A stretch of 64,000 bases of DNA from Rhodococcus sp. PAMC28707 (GTDB taxonomy: Bacteria; Actinomycetota; Actinomycetes; Mycobacteriales; Mycobacteriaceae), in the NCBI RefSeq assembly GCF_004795915.1, contig NZ_CP039253.1:248001-312000 (forward strand), read 5' to 3'. The notes beneath the pieces are model-generated. The model made no database searches, was not told the DNA's origin, and worked only from the letters and a program-made list of their open reading frames with translations. Of the stretch, positions 37,220 to 47,589 are shown in pieces. A program made the position numbers and the translations under genes. How positions within the stretch are numbered: the first letter of the stretch is position 1; each line of letters starts with the position of its first letter.

Positions 37220-37588
37220 ATGACGAGAACCCAGGGGTTTTCCGGCTCGGCCGAGAGTGGATCGGCCCGTAACCCCACATTGATCACCGAGGCGCAACAG
37301 TCGGTCGAAGATCAGCACAAAGCTCGAGTGCGGAAATACATGTTCATCATGTCTTTCCGTATCCCCGCGCTGGTTCTCGCCGCCGTGTCGTACAGCATGT
37401 GGGCCAATCCGTGGATAGCAATGGCGATCGTCGGGGTCTCCATCCCTCTCCCCTGGATTGCGGTACTCATCGCCAACGACCGCCCGCCGCGCACCAAGAA
37501 CGAAGTGAGCCGCTACGACGGCCGACACGTCGAGTCGACACAGATCGAGGCACGCTCCCATCGCGTCATCGATGCAAGCGAAGACTGA
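37220..37588 (+). CDS. DUF3099 membrane protein
   Basis: 122 residues. The N-terminal segment NPTLITEAQQSVEDQHKARVRKYMF precedes two membrane spans (FRIPALVLAAVSYSMWANPW and IAMAIVGVSIPLPWIAVLIAND), then a short Arg-rich cytoplasmic tail. DUF3099 hallmark. GGAGGG upstream of ATG 37220. Position of Rv2709. Function unknown; probably cotranscribed with the downstream methyltransferase (45 bp gap). Confidence 0.84.
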   Translation: MTRTQGFSGSAESGSARNPTLITEAQQSVEDQHKARVRKYMFIMSFRIPALVLAAVSYSMWANPWIAMAIVGVSIPLPWIAVLIANDRPPRTKNEVSRYDGRHVESTQIEARSHRVIDASED

Positions 37589-37633
37589 CGGGTACGCCGG
37601 GTGGACACAGCGGTGCTCGCTGCCTGAAAGACT

Positions 37634-39130
37634 GTGTCGGTGACTGCGACACTGCTTTCTGCATGCCCATCTCTCCGACAAGCCTTCGAAACGAGTTCCT
37701 ACAACGCCGACAGTCTTCTCGAAGCACTCGGAGATGAAGCCCACGCCGCCCTGATGCGTAGCGAACCTGTTCCGGTGCGGCGCGAGAGCCAAGATCGTGG
37801 GCGCCTGGGTGTTCTGATTCGCCTGTTCCTACTCGTCGACGACATCGAAGTGCGCGAGGCCGCCGAAGCTCTGTCCCCGCTCTCGGTCGACGACGCTGTC
37901 GCAGCTGGGATCGTCGAGCGGGTCGATCCTGATCGTGTGCGTGCCTTGCTCGACATTCGACCACTCGACGCCGGATACGGCTCCCGCTGGATCTTCTCCG
38001 ATCTCGACGGCAGCATGCGTCCACTACCGACCGCCACCGATCATGTACTCGGTGTGGGTCAGGCATCGCTCTCGCTACTTCGCGGAACTCCGACCACCCA
38101 GGTCGGAGATGTCCTCGACGTGGGTACCGGGTGTGGGGTGCAGGCGATCCACGCCGCCGAGTACGCCGACACCGTGACCGGTACCGACATCAGTGAACGC
38201 GCGATGCTTCTGGCCGAGGCAACGTGTGCTCTCAACGGCATGGACATCGAGTTGCTGCGCGGATCCTGGTTCGAGCCCGTCGCGGGAAGGACCTTCGATC
38301 GGATCGTTGCCAACCCGCCGTTCGTCGTCGGGCGCGGGACGATCGAGCACAGCTACCGCGACTCGGGGATCGATCTCGATGGGGCGAGCAGACTGATGAT
38401 CGAACAGGCACCGGAACACTTGAAGCCCGGTGGTACTGCCGTCATTCTGGCGTCCTGGATCCACGTCATCGGCGAGGATTGGCGCGCGCGGGTTGCATCG
38501 TGGATTCCCGATCACGGTGTGGATGCGTGGATTGTGCAGCGCGACGTTGCCAATCCGGCACTGTACGTCGGTACGTGGTTGAGAGATGGAGGGGTCGATC
38601 AACGGGACATCGCAGGAGGAGTCCTGGCAGAGTCCTGGCTGGCGCACTTCGCCGGGGCCGAGGTCGAAGGCATCGGGTTCGGATTCGTCTATCTGCGTAA
38701 GACCGACCTGCCGAGCGATGTTCTGGCCGAGGACCTTCACCATGCATTCGAAGATCCGCTCGGCAACGAAGCGATCGCCTATTTCGACAGGGTCGCCTGG
38801 CTTCGTGAAAACGATCCCGCTGACGCAGTGTTCCGGCTCGATCCCGCGACTGCCCTCGAACGTGTCTATCTGCCGGGCGAAGATGGATGGAGCGAGGAGG
38901 TCGTCCGTGTGTACCGGGGAAACGGCCCGAACTGGCAGCACGAGATCGACGAGTTGGGCGCACGCTTGCTCGCAGGGATGCGACCGAACGGTCTGGCGTT
39001 ACGCGAACTGGTCACACTGTTGGCCTCGGCGAGCGATCTCGACGAGACCGACCTACTGGAGGGTGCCGTCGAGCTGATCACCGGCCTGTTCCGTCACGGA
39101 CTCCTCGCGCCGGAGGGTGCAGAGGACTGA
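37634..39130 (+). CDS. SAM-dependent methyltransferase (N6-type, NPPF motif)
   Basis: 498 residues. After an N-terminal helical part of about 130 residues comes the SAM site [18 protein letters not shown] at roughly residue 160, a [10 protein letters not shown] acidic loop, and the catalytic motif [11 protein letters not shown], typical of methyltransferases acting on exocyclic N6 of bases or on protein glutamines (HemK/PrmC or RlmG-like). The C-terminal 200 residues are of a separate, unassigned domain. Substrate unknown. Starts at GTG 37634; sigB follows 148 bp downstream. Confidence 0.84.
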   Translation: MSVTATLLSACPSLRQAFETSSYNADSLLEALGDEAHAALMRSEPVPVRRESQDRGRLGVLIRLFLLVDDIEVREAAEALSPLSVDDAVAAGIVERVDPDRVRALLDIRPLDAGYGSRWIFSDLDGSMRPLPTATDHVLGVGQASLSLLRGTPTTQVGDVLDVGTGCGVQAIHAAEYADTVTGTDISERAMLLAEATCALNGMDIELLRGSWFEPVAGRTFDRIVANPPFVVGRGTIEHSYRDSGIDLDGASRLMIEQAPEHLKPGGTAVILASWIHVIGEDWRARVASWIPDHGVDAWIVQRDVANPALYVGTWLRDGGVDQRDIAGGVLAESWLAHFAGAEVEGIGFGFVYLRKTDLPSDVLAEDLHHAFEDPLGNEAIAYFDRVAWLRENDPADAVFRLDPATALERVYLPGEDGWSEEVVRVYRGNGPNWQHEIDELGARLLAGMRPNGLALRELVTLLASASDLDETDLLEGAVELITGLFRHGLLAPEGAED

Positions 39131-39215
39131 GTTCCAAGCCCGAACCTTCTCAGCAACTTCTCAGGACGGACACTGGATAGACCCTGGTCAAGCGGGTATC
39201 AGAGGGTGGAGCGTG

Positions 39216-39242
39216 GGAACTTTTCGGGGACGCCCGGACGTT
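39216..39242 (+). promoter_or_regulatory. ECF-type promoter (GGAAC/GTT) of sigB
   Basis: GGAAC (39216-39220) and GTT (39240-39242), 19 nt apart, 36 bp upstream of the sigB ATG and within GGGAAC...CGTT. This matches the SigE/SigH promoter consensus of mycobacteria and the SigH consensus of corynebacteria as I know them, and sigB there is a known target. No sigE or sigH lies in this window. Confidence 0.65.
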
Positions 39243-39278
39243 GATCCCTATGAGACACCACCGATCAGGAGGCAAGTC

Positions 39279-40250
39279 ATGACCAGCCCCAGCACTACGA
39301 CCCGCCCACGTCCGACCGACGCCGATCTCGACGCACAGAGCCCGGCTGCGGATCTCGTCCGCGTCTATCTCAACGGCATAGGTCGCACCGCGCTGTTGAC
39401 TGCGGAAGAGGAAGTGAATCTCGCCAAGCGCATCGAAGCTGGCTTGTACGCGAAGAATGTGCTGGAGAACACCAAGCGCTTGACGGCGGTCAAAAAGCGC
39501 AAGCTGGCGATCATCGTCCGTGACGGGAGTGCTGCTCGGAGCCATCTTCTCGAGGCAAACCTACGTCTCGTGGTGTCCCTTGCGAAGCGATACACCGGAC
39601 GTGGCATGCCGCTGCTCGATCTGATTCAAGAGGGGAACCTCGGTCTGATTCGCGCTATGGAGAAGTTCGACTACGCAAAGGGGTTCAAGTTCTCCACCTA
39701 CGCAACCTGGTGGATCCGGCAGGCCATCACCCGTGGGATGGCAGATCAGAGCCGAACCATTCGGCTACCAGTACATTTGGTCGAGCAGGTGAACAAGCTG
39801 GCCAGGATCAAGCGAGAACTTCATCAGCAACTCGGTCGCGAGGCCACCGACGACGAACTGTCCAGCGAATCGGGAATTCCGGCCGCGAAGATTGCCGACC
39901 TACTCGATCACAGTCGCGACCCGGTCAGCCTCGATATGCCGGTCGGAAGCGATGAGGAAGCCCCACTCGGCGACTTCATCGAGGACTCCGAAGCTACTTC
40001 CGCTGAGAACGCAGTTATCGCCGGACTTCTTCACAGCGACGTCCGCACAGTGCTCTCCACGCTGGACGAACGCGAGCAACAGGTCATTCGTCTGCGGTAC
40101 GGCTTGGATGATGGGCAGCCCCGCACACTCGATCAGATCGGCAAACTGTTCGGTCTCTCGCGCGAGCGCGTTCGTCAGATCGAGCGCGAGGTCATGGTCA
40201 AGCTTCGGCAGGGCGACCGAGCGGAGAAGCTACGGTCCTACGCAAGCTGA
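39279..40250 (+). CDS. sigB: Alternative principal-like sigma factor SigB
   Basis: 323 residues; group 2 sigma lacking the long N-terminal extension of SigA. Region 1.2 [17 protein letters not shown], region 2 [20 protein letters not shown] and [14 protein letters not shown], and the region 4 helix-turn-helix [26 protein letters not shown] at 39267-39272 precedes ATG 39279. The upstream ECF-type promoter suggests stress control. The gene lies about 7 kb after sigA and 4.3 kb before ideR, as in mycobacteria. Confidence 0.95.
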   Translation: MTSPSTTTRPRPTDADLDAQSPAADLVRVYLNGIGRTALLTAEEEVNLAKRIEAGLYAKNVLENTKRLTAVKKRKLAIIVRDGSAARSHLLEANLRLVVSLAKRYTGRGMPLLDLIQEGNLGLIRAMEKFDYAKGFKFSTYATWWIRQAITRGMADQSRTIRLPVHLVEQVNKLARIKRELHQQLGREATDDELSSESGIPAAKIADLLDHSRDPVSLDMPVGSDEEAPLGDFIEDSEATSAENAVIAGLLHSDVRTVLSTLDEREQQVIRLRYGLDDGQPRTLDQIGKLFGLSRERVRQIEREVMVKLRQGDRAEKLRSYAS

Positions 40251-40331
40251 AGACTGTACGACCGCACCCTCTGTATTACCGCAACTCTGTACGACCGCGA
40301 TGACGAGTGGCGCAGCGGTGAGAATTCCCGC

Positions 40332-40357
40332 GGCCACACCCGCAGATGTGGGTGGCC
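40332..40357. terminator. Hairpin between convergent sigB and the acetyltransferase gene
   Basis: GGCCAC-A-CCC pairs with GGGTGGCC with one bulge. It is followed on the plus strand by a pyrimidine-rich tract TTCCTTCCCCCC. Weak terminator candidate. Confidence 0.4.
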
Positions 40358-40440
40358 GAGTCGACTTCCTTCCCCCCTCTAGGAATGCCGACTCGGCCCC
40401 CGCTTTCCAAAGAACGAGAAACCACTCTCGCCCGTGACGG

Positions 40441-43137
40441 TCAGCGCAAACGTCGCGGGCCGAGATCGTTCTTGCTCGGCTCGGGTCCGAGACGTACGCG
40501 TGCATCGGTGATCTGTGCACCATGCGCAGACGCCAGAACCGGTTCGCACGCCAGTTCTCTGATCTCGGGGATATCGTCGGCCATCGCCGACACTCGTTGA
40601 ACGATGTCCACGAGCGCGCTCTTGTCGACCGGGACTGCATTGCGGTACCCGGACAGCAATGGAGCAGCCTTCGGTGCGTCGATCAATTGCACCGCTTCGT
40701 CCTCCGTCAACGGGAGCACGCGATATGCCCTGTCTCCCAGAAGATCCGATATCACTCCAGCCAGTCCGAACGAGATCAGCGAACCGAACGACGGATCGTC
40801 CTGAACCCGCACCACACAACCGATACCTTTTGCTGCCATCTTCTGGACGTGGAGCAGCGGCTCACCAGAATCGGCCGCGAGCGCGCGATAGGCCAGACGT
40901 GTGGCCTCGGGTCCGGTGAGATCGAGCCGAACACCACCGAGATCCGGTCGGTGTCTCCACTGCGCTCCTGTCGCTTTGACCGCGACGGGATAGCCCAATT
41001 CCTCACCGGCAGCAACGGCTTCGTCCTCATCTATCACTGAACGAAACTCGGTTATCTCTATCCCGTAGCACCCGAGAAGCTCAGCAGTCTCGAAATCCGA
41101 AAGCCACCGAGTGTGTTCCTGAGCCGACCAGTCACGAACCAATGACTGTGCACGTTCGGAATCGATACCGCTGGGCCGCAGAGGTGTCGACACAGGTCTG
41201 CTCCGCCAGGCCGCGTAACGCCAGGCCTTCGCAAGTGCCGTCACCGCACGCTCCGGGCTCGAATACGAAGGCACCGATCCGCGGATCGGCTGTCCGAATT
41301 CCCCGCGTACGGCCAATACGTCCGGTATCCCCTCTGTCGCGAGGAATGTCGTCAGGACGGGTTTGTCGGCACCTAGGACTGCATCGCCGAGAGCCTTGGC
41401 GAACGGCTCGACCGTGACCGCCACCGGTGGCACGAAGACGACGATGACCGAATCGACGTCGCCGGCTGCGAGGGCACCCGCCACCGCGGCCGCGAATTCT
41501 TCCGGGCCGGCCTGTGGACCTACGTCGATCGGCACTCCCGCGTGCAATCCATCGGCACGCGCAGCGTCCACAGCGAGAACGCCGAGGGCTGTCGAGTTGC
41601 CGACGACGGCGACGCGTGGCCCGGAAGGTAATGGTTGGTAGCCGAACAGAATTGCGCAATCGAACAACTGCGCGATGGTGTCGACTTGGATCACACCTGC
41701 CTGCTCGAACAACGCCTTGACGATGGAATCATCGATAGCAGGTCCCGTTGCCAGTGCCGGCGGCACCGCACCTCGGCCACTCTTGACCGCGATGATGGGC
41801 TTGGTACGTGCTACGCGTCGCGCGATCCGGGTGAATTTGCGTGGGTTACCGAAACTTTCGAGGTACAGCAGAACGACCTCTGTTTCGGGGTCCGAATCCC
41901 AGTACTGCAGAAGATCGTTTCCCGACACGTCCGCGCGATTGCCCGCCGAGACGAAGGTCGACAGACCCAGTCTCCGTTTTGCTGCTTGGTCGAGAATTGC
42001 GATGCCGAGGGCCCCGGATTGACAGAAGAAGCCGACGCGCCCAGGCATCGGAAGTCGCGGAGCGAGGGTTGCGTTGAGGGCGAAGGCCGGGTCGGTGTTG
42101 GCGACGCCCAATGCATTGGGTCCGACGAGCCTCATACCGTGCGCCCGCGCCGCGTGTACCAACCGGCGCTCGTTCTCCTGACCCGCTTCACCGGTCTCAC
42201 CGAACCCACCTGACACGACGACGAGGGCTTTGACACCTTTGTCGAGACAATCGTCGAGGACGTCGTCGATGGCATCGGCAGGAACCGCTGCGATGGCCAG
42301 ATCCACTGAGTCCGGAATATCGTGCACCGACGGGTAGGCCCGAACGCCACGCACTGACTTGTGATCGGCATTGACCGGGTACACCGGTCCGGTGAAGCCG
42401 CCGGCAAGGAGGTTGGCCAACACCGCGTTTCCAACCTTGGAACTGTCGGTCGACGCGCCGATCACTGCGACGGAGGTCGGACTCAGCACGTTTCGGACAC
42501 TGCGCGCCTCGGCCGCTCGCTCGCGCGAATTGCGCACCGACAGCAGAGCTTCACTCGGGTCGATGGCGAATTCCAGACGCAGCACGCCCCCTTCGTAGCT
42601 TCGGCTGACCTGATACCCGGCTTCGCGGAAGACACTGACCATGTTTCGGTTCTCGGCGAGCACCTCGGCGACGAACATCCGGACGCCGTTCTCCGCTGCA
42701 GCTCCGGCGAGATGTTCGAGCAGAATAGGCCCGAGCCCGCGGCCTTGATGCGAGTCGGCTACGACGAATGCGACCTCCGCAGAGTTACCATCGCCCTCCG
42801 GCAGACGTTCGTAGCGACCGACCGCGATGATGTCGTCGCCGAGTATTGCCACGAACGCGACCCTCGAGTGATGGTCGACAGTCGTGAAGTTGAGGACGTC
42901 ACGCTGCGGCATGGTCGGGTACGGACCGAAATACCGCAGATATCGAGTGCGCTCGGACAGTCCGCTGTGGAACTCGATCAACGCCTTCCCATCGGACGGC
43001 ACGATCGGGCGCAGATGCACCACTCCCCCGTCCGAGGCGAGTACGTCGACGACCCAGTGCTTGGGAAATGTCGTTTCCGAGCGCACACGGTCGCGCTCTT
43101 TCGCCGTGTCGGCGTCTTGGGTGGTCGGCTCAGTCAC
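40441..43137 (-). CDS. GNAT acetyltransferase fused to NDP-forming acyl-CoA-synthetase-like domain (Pat-type)
   Basis: 898 residues. N-terminal GNAT domain (about 20-175) with AEVAFVVADSHQGRGLGPILLEHLA, the acetyl-CoA pyrophosphate loop. Then a CoA-binding Rossmann domain (VAVIGASTDSSKVGNAVLANLLAGGFTG), a succinyl-CoA-synthetase-like ligase domain (GFFCQSGALGIAIL, GNSTALGVLAVDA) and an ATP-grasp-like C-terminus (ELLGCYGIEIT, GYPVAVKATG). Such proteins acetylate lysines of acyl-CoA synthetases and other targets. GNAT is N-terminal here, unlike enterobacterial Pat (C-terminal). GTG 43137 with GGAGGA; it overlaps the AcuC stop by 8 bp. Confidence 0.87.
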   Translation of the reverse strand: MTEPTTQDADTAKERDRVRSETTFPKHWVVDVLASDGGVVHLRPIVPSDGKALIEFHSGLSERTRYLRYFGPYPTMPQRDVLNFTTVDHHSRVAFVAILGDDIIAVGRYERLPEGDGNSAEVAFVVADSHQGRGLGPILLEHLAGAAAENGVRMFVAEVLAENRNMVSVFREAGYQVSRSYEGGVLRLEFAIDPSEALLSVRNSRERAAEARSVRNVLSPTSVAVIGASTDSSKVGNAVLANLLAGGFTGPVYPVNADHKSVRGVRAYPSVHDIPDSVDLAIAAVPADAIDDVLDDCLDKGVKALVVVSGGFGETGEAGQENERRLVHAARAHGMRLVGPNALGVANTDPAFALNATLAPRLPMPGRVGFFCQSGALGIAILDQAAKRRLGLSTFVSAGNRADVSGNDLLQYWDSDPETEVVLLYLESFGNPRKFTRIARRVARTKPIIAVKSGRGAVPPALATGPAIDDSIVKALFEQAGVIQVDTIAQLFDCAILFGYQPLPSGPRVAVVGNSTALGVLAVDAARADGLHAGVPIDVGPQAGPEEFAAAVAGALAAGDVDSVIVVFVPPVAVTVEPFAKALGDAVLGADKPVLTTFLATEGIPDVLAVRGEFGQPIRGSVPSYSSPERAVTALAKAWRYAAWRSRPVSTPLRPSGIDSERAQSLVRDWSAQEHTRWLSDFETAELLGCYGIEITEFRSVIDEDEAVAAGEELGYPVAVKATGAQWRHRPDLGGVRLDLTGPEATRLAYRALAADSGEPLLHVQKMAAKGIGCVVRVQDDPSFGSLISFGLAGVISDLLGDRAYRVLPLTEDEAVQLIDAPKAAPLLSGYRNAVPVDKSALVDIVQRVSAMADDIPEIRELACEPVLASAHGAQITDARVRLGPEPSKNDLGPRRLR

Positions 43138-44419
43138 GAGGATCCTCCGGGTCGAGTCCGAGAAGCGGGAAGCTCGCTCTGCGAGTGGCGATGATCGCCG
43201 AATCCACCCTTTCGAGTGCACGATCGGCTGCTTCGATCGATCCCTGGACAGCACCCCCTGGGCCGTCCCACGCGGGATAGTCCACATCGCCACCGTCACC
43301 CATCGCCTGTGGCAGGTCGACGCTGGGCGCCAAGTGCCGAACCCGATCGCGCCAAAGATCGGGCAGAGGCATCGCAGGGTCTATCGGACGGCCGAGGGCT
43401 GCGGCGATCAGATGGGTCCACGCTCTGGGCACCACGCGAACCAGTCCGTAACCACCTCCGCCGACTGCCAGCCATCGCCCCTCCGAATGCTCGTCCGCGA
43501 GGTCACGCATCGCGAGAAATGCGGCATTCTGGCCGTCGACGGTGAGGGCGAGGTCCGCGAGCGGATCCTCTCTGTGACTGTCGACTCCACATTGGCTCAC
43601 GATGATCTGCGGGCGGAACGCAGAAATGGCCCCAGGCACGATCGCATGGAATGCGCGTAACCACAGTCGGTCACCGGTGCCAGGCAGGAGTGGAATGTTG
43701 ATTGCCGTGCCCTCCGCAGCACCGGAACCGACTTCGCTCGACCACCCCGTGTTGGGCCACAACGTCGCCGGATGTTGGTGCAAAGACACGGTCAGCACCC
43801 TCGGATCGTCGATGAAGGCATGCTGCACCCCGTCACCGTGGTGCGCATCGACATCGATGTAGGCAATTCGATCGAACCCATTGTCCAATAACCATGAAAT
43901 TGCGATCGCAGCATCGTTGTACACGCAGAAACCAGACGCCCAGTCCGCCATCGCGTGGTGCATTCCACCGCCGATGCTGACAGCTCGTCGAGCCCGTCCG
44001 GACGCAATCTCCCGGGCTGCTGCCAGCGAACCGCCGGTCAGCATCGCGCTCGCTTCGTGCATGCGTTGGAAGATCGGATTGTCGTCTCCGCCGAGCCCGT
44101 GTTCCGGCTCCTCCGAATGGCCGGCCGATGCCAGTTCCTCCGAAGCGGCAAGTTTCTCAGGGGCACGCTTGACCGCTTCGATGTAGGCCGGAGTGTGAAT
44201 CCTCAGCAGCTCCGAATCCGGCGCGGCGGTCGGCTCCACGAGTTCGATGCCGTCGAGCACACCGATCTGCCGCGCCAGCGACATGGTCAGATCCAGTCGG
44301 GTCGGGTTCATGGGGTGGTCATCGCTCCACCGATACGAGAGGTACTCCGCGCTCCACACGACGATGTCTTCTGCGACTGCCGGATTCTGGAACGGTGATC
44401 GAGCCACCTGGTCTGCCAT
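43130..44419 (-). CDS. acuC: AcuC-type class I histone-deacetylase-like acetylpolyamine/lysine deacetylase
   Basis: About 429 residues. HDAC fold with Zn and catalytic residues visible: GGGMHHAMADWASGFCVYNDAA (His-His, active-site Asp), YIDVDAHHGDGVQHAF (Zn ligands Asp and His), and VGSGAAEGTAINIPL plus ILPGTGDRLWL downstream. Zn-dependent removal of acetyl groups. ATG 44419 was chosen over the GTG three codons upstream. Overlaps the acetyltransferase start by 8 bp, which suggests a reversible acetylation pair. Divergent from ideR. Confidence 0.88.
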   Translation of the reverse strand: MADQVARSPFQNPAVAEDIVVWSAEYLSYRWSDDHPMNPTRLDLTMSLARQIGVLDGIELVEPTAAPDSELLRIHTPAYIEAVKRAPEKLAASEELASAGHSEEPEHGLGGDDNPIFQRMHEASAMLTGGSLAAAREIASGRARRAVSIGGGMHHAMADWASGFCVYNDAAIAISWLLDNGFDRIAYIDVDAHHGDGVQHAFIDDPRVLTVSLHQHPATLWPNTGWSSEVGSGAAEGTAINIPLLPGTGDRLWLRAFHAIVPGAISAFRPQIIVSQCGVDSHREDPLADLALTVDGQNAAFLAMRDLADEHSEGRWLAVGGGGYGLVRVVPRAWTHLIAAALGRPIDPAMPLPDLWRDRVRHLAPSVDLPQAMGDGGDVDYPAWDGPGGAVQGSIEAADRALERVDSAIIATRRASFPLLGLDPEDPRD

Positions 44420-44592
44420 AACGGACACGCTACGTGCCGCAAGGGCACTGGGCGAGCAACGGCACTGGGCGAGTAAGGCCGAACGTTGCCTCCGTTACGC
44501 GTCTCGGTACCGTCCGGCTCGCCAGCGGGACGGCCTGGAACACCTATACGCGCCGATCAACGGTAGAATCGGCCAAGACGAAGGGGTTGAGT

Positions 44593-45279
44593 GTGAAGGA
44601 TCTGGTCGACACCACGGAGATGTACCTCCGCACGATCTACGATTTGGAGGAAGAGGGTGTGGTGCCTTTACGGGCACGTATCGCCGAACGCCTCGAACAG
44701 AGTGGTCCTACCGTCAGTCAGACTGTGGCCAGGATGGAACGTGACGGGCTGCTTTCCGTTGCGGGCGACCGCCATCTGGAGCTGACCGAGAAGGGACGCG
44801 GACTCGCTGTGTCGGTGATGCGCAAGCATCGACTCGCCGAGCGACTGCTGGTCGACATCATCGGTCTTCGCTGGGAGGACGTGCACGCCGAGGCATGCCG
44901 GTGGGAACACGTGATGAGCGAAGAGGTGGAACGTCGTCTCGTCGCTGTACTGAACAATCCGACGACCTCGCCCTACGGCAACCCGATTCCAGGTTTGGAT
45001 GAGCTGGGTTTCGGCCAGCCGGCGGCGGTCCACGAAGATTTGATTCGCCTGACGGACGTCTCGCACGGTCAGCCGACGGCGGTGGTCGTGCGTCGACTCG
45101 CAGAGCACGTCCAATCCGATCCGGAGGTCATCGCACAGTTGCGTGATGCGGGTGTCGTCCCAGACGCCCGGGTTACAGTCGAGGCCAAGCCCGGCACGGT
45201 CACCATTACCGTTCCAGGTCATGAGGGAATAGATATTTCGGAAGAAATGGCTCACGCCGTTCAGGTGAAGTTGGTCTAG
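44593..45279 (+). CDS. ideR: Iron-dependent repressor IdeR (DtxR family)
   Basis: 228 residues, aligned closely with M. tuberculosis IdeR by memory. DtxR HTH (residues 27-50, [26 protein letters not shown]), dimerisation and metal sites: Met10, Cys102, Glu105, His106 (primary) and His79, Glu83, His98 (ancillary) are all present, and an SH3-like C-terminal domain (from about 145). Fe(II)-bound IdeR represses siderophore genes and activates bacterioferritin. GTG 44593 with AAGGGG six bases upstream. The longer frame from 44434 is not family-like. Confidence 0.95.
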   Translation: MKDLVDTTEMYLRTIYDLEEEGVVPLRARIAERLEQSGPTVSQTVARMERDGLLSVAGDRHLELTEKGRGLAVSVMRKHRLAERLLVDIIGLRWEDVHAEACRWEHVMSEEVERRLVAVLNNPTTSPYGNPIPGLDELGFGQPAAVHEDLIRLTDVSHGQPTAVVVRRLAEHVQSDPEVIAQLRDAGVVPDARVTVEAKPGTVTITVPGHEGIDISEEMAHAVQVKLV

Positions 45280-45297
45280 TTCATGGCGTCGAGGCGC

Positions 45298-45325
45298 GGA
45301 GGCCGGCATACATCGAGCGGCCTCC
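45298..45325. terminator. Hairpin between ideR and galE
   Basis: GGAGGCCG (45298-45305) pairs with CGGCCTCC (45318-45325) around a 12-nt loop. No U-tract follows, so it may be an attenuator or mRNA-processing element rather than a full terminator; the same-strand galE RBS lies 9 bp downstream. Confidence 0.4.
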
Positions 45326-45347
45326 GGCCCTACGAGGAGATGAAGTA

Positions 45348-46343
45348 GTGAGACTTTTGGTGACCGGCGGTGCCGGCTACGTGGGCAGTGTCTGCGCGGC
45401 GATACTTGTCGATCGAGGACATGACGTCGTCGTCGTCGACAATTTGTCCACCGGAAACAGCGAGGCCGTCCCGACGAACGCGACGTTCGTCGAAGCCGAC
45501 ATCAAGGATGTCGCGGCATCGCTGTTGTCCGAAACGAAATTCGATGGGGTATTGCATTTCGCCGCCCAGTCGCTTGTCGGTGAATCAGTTGTCGCGCCGG
45601 CAGAGTACTGGTCCGGCAACGTGGTGACCACGCTCGCGTTGCTCGATGCGATTCGTGAGTCGAACACCCCTCGGCTGGTGTTTTCTTCGACTGCCGCCAC
45701 GTACGGTGAGCCGCAGAAGACACCGATCACCGAGGATGCACCTGCGGCGCCGACCAATCCTTACGGTGCAACCAAATTGGCAATCGATCACGCGATCACG
45801 TCGTATTCAGCAGCATACGGATTGGCTGCCACCAGCCTGCGGTATTTCAACGTCGCTGGTGCTTACAAGGAGTTCGGCGAGAATCGGGTTGTCGAGACGC
45901 ACCTGATTCCGCTCGTGCTGCAAACTGCTCTGGGCCAACGCGAGAAGATTTCGGTCTTCGGTTCCGACTATCCGACACCGGACGGAACTGCGGTACGCGA
46001 CTACATTCATGTCGCGGATCTGGCCGAGGCTCATGTCCTTGCGCTGGAGACATCGACGCCGAGCAGACATCGGATTTACAACCTCGGCAGCGGCACCGGA
46101 TTCTCCGTCCGTGAGGTCATCGACGCGTGCACACGTGTGACAGGCCTTCCTATCGCCGTCGAGGATGCACCCCGTCGCGCAGGTGACCCTGCTGTCCTGA
46201 TCGCTTCGAGCGATCGTGCCATCTCGGAGTTGGGGTGGACTCCGCGTTTCACCGACCTCGACGTCATCGTCGCGGACGCATGGACGTTCCTGCAGAATCT
46301 CGGAGACCGATCCCACGCGGTACGAGTCAACGCACACTCGTAG
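45348..46343 (+). CDS. galE: UDP-glucose 4-epimerase
   Basis: 331 residues; interconverts UDP-glucose and UDP-galactose, feeding cell-wall arabinogalactan. N-terminal [14 protein letters not shown] dinucleotide motif, FSSTAATYG with the catalytic Ser/Thr region and YGATKLAID with the Tyr-x3-Lys pair. The C-terminus has [13 protein letters not shown] and [19 protein letters not shown], diagnostic for GalE. GTG 45348, with GAGGAG at 45334-45339. Its last 17 bp overlap the end of the convergent DUF4192 gene. Confidence 0.93.
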   Translation: MRLLVTGGAGYVGSVCAAILVDRGHDVVVVDNLSTGNSEAVPTNATFVEADIKDVAASLLSETKFDGVLHFAAQSLVGESVVAPAEYWSGNVVTTLALLDAIRESNTPRLVFSSTAATYGEPQKTPITEDAPAAPTNPYGATKLAIDHAITSYSAAYGLAATSLRYFNVAGAYKEFGENRVVETHLIPLVLQTALGQREKISVFGSDYPTPDGTAVRDYIHVADLAEAHVLALETSTPSRHRIYNLGSGTGFSVREVIDACTRVTGLPIAVEDAPRRAGDPAVLIASSDRAISELGWTPRFTDLDVIVADAWTFLQNLGDRSHAVRVNAHS

Positions 46344-47451
46344 GTGGCGGCAAACGGACGCCACACAGTTCGGCGACTGCGTAGCCGCTGAGCGCAACCT
46401 CTCTGATCATCTCTGGACGAGCGCCGGCGTTCAAGGCGGAGTCGAGGAGGCGTGCGAGTGAGTAGTCGGGGTCGACGGCCAACGCTAGATCGATCGCAAC
46501 CCCTGCCATTACTCCGTCACCGCGTGCGTACGCGCTGAACCCGAGCAACGTTGCTGGACACGCGCGCTCGGGTCCCGGCAATATACGCGACAAATACGAC
46601 CACAGTTGCTCAGCAGTGGCAGCACAGTCGTGAAGGACAAGCGCGAGCATGCTGTCTCGAACCATCAAGCGCGCCAAAGCAACCCCGAACTCGGCGATCT
46701 GCTCCGCCGAAAGTTCGAGCGACCTCGGCTGGTCGAGTGGCGATTGTGCCCAGCGACCGATCTCTTGCAGGATTCGTTCGATGGAGATTCGTTGCGAGGG
46801 CATGTCCGCTTCTCGTGCCGCGCCCATGCACGCGCGAACCTGCCTGCTCACTTCGGTGTCCAAGGGCTGCAACAGCTCTGCGAATGCTTCTCTGGAGTCC
46901 AGCATTGCCTTCCCCCTGAGTACGTATGCGAGCGTCACGGCCGAAGACCGCGGATCCGATACGGTCCCCCTCTCTCGCGGCTCGGTCAGCGAGATCCATG
47001 CACATCCATGCGCGATGTTCTCGGTCAGGAACGTATCGAGCAGGTCGGTGCCCCGCGCATGGAGTCGGTCCTCGAGTCGACTCCCGAGAGCCTGATAACG
47101 GGTATCACCGCGGCCGACTGCCGCAGAGGTCTTCGTTCCGTCATCGACGATGACGGCGATGGCCGTGCGAACCTCATCTCGCAAGCAGACGGCCGCGAAG
47201 CGGTCGATCACATCGGCCATCTCGTTGCTTACCGAGCGCTGTGTCAGGTCGGGGTCCGGAAAGCTCAGATCGTGACGCATCACTGTGCCAATAGTGAGAC
47301 TTTCGCCGATCTGGCCGTCCAGGCAGATGAGCAGGAGAGATCGTGAAGGGGTGAAGCCGAGCATTGCCGGGATGGCAGCGATCAGGTCACCGGTAGCCGA
47401 CACTGTGGCCAACATCGGTGGAGTGGGTAAATTGTCAGGGAACGTAGTCAT
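46327..47451 (-). CDS. DUF4192 family protein
   Basis: 374 residues. N-terminal segment [24 protein letters not shown] is the DUF4192 signature; the C-terminal half is helical and ends [26 protein letters not shown]. Function unknown. Convergent with galE (17-bp overlap). Downstream of the lipoprotein gene on the same strand, separated by 138 bp, so cotranscription is possible. Confidence 0.83.
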   Translation of the reverse strand: MTTFPDNLPTPPMLATVSATGDLIAAIPAMLGFTPSRSLLLICLDGQIGESLTIGTVMRHDLSFPDPDLTQRSVSNEMADVIDRFAAVCLRDEVRTAIAVIVDDGTKTSAAVGRGDTRYQALGSRLEDRLHARGTDLLDTFLTENIAHGCAWISLTEPRERGTVSDPRSSAVTLAYVLRGKAMLDSREAFAELLQPLDTEVSRQVRACMGAAREADMPSQRISIERILQEIGRWAQSPLDQPRSLELSAEQIAEFGVALARLMVRDSMLALVLHDCAATAEQLWSYLSRILPGPERACPATLLGFSAYARGDGVMAGVAIDLALAVDPDYSLARLLDSALNAGARPEMIREVALSGYAVAELCGVRLPPPTSVR

Positions 47452-47589
47452 GGCGAGAACAATGACTTGTCGGTATTCGATCGACAGATCTGCGACCTGG
47501 GCCGGAATATGGCTGTGGACAGCGCAACACCCTGTGGAAGAACACGGCCCACACGTTCGAGATCCGACGCTTCCCGTCGGACGGTTGTG

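Noticed and set aside
42361..43194. A 277-codon plus-strand frame opposite the acetyltransferase N-terminus
   Set aside because: Antisense shadow lacking motifs; the opposite GNAT domain is clear.
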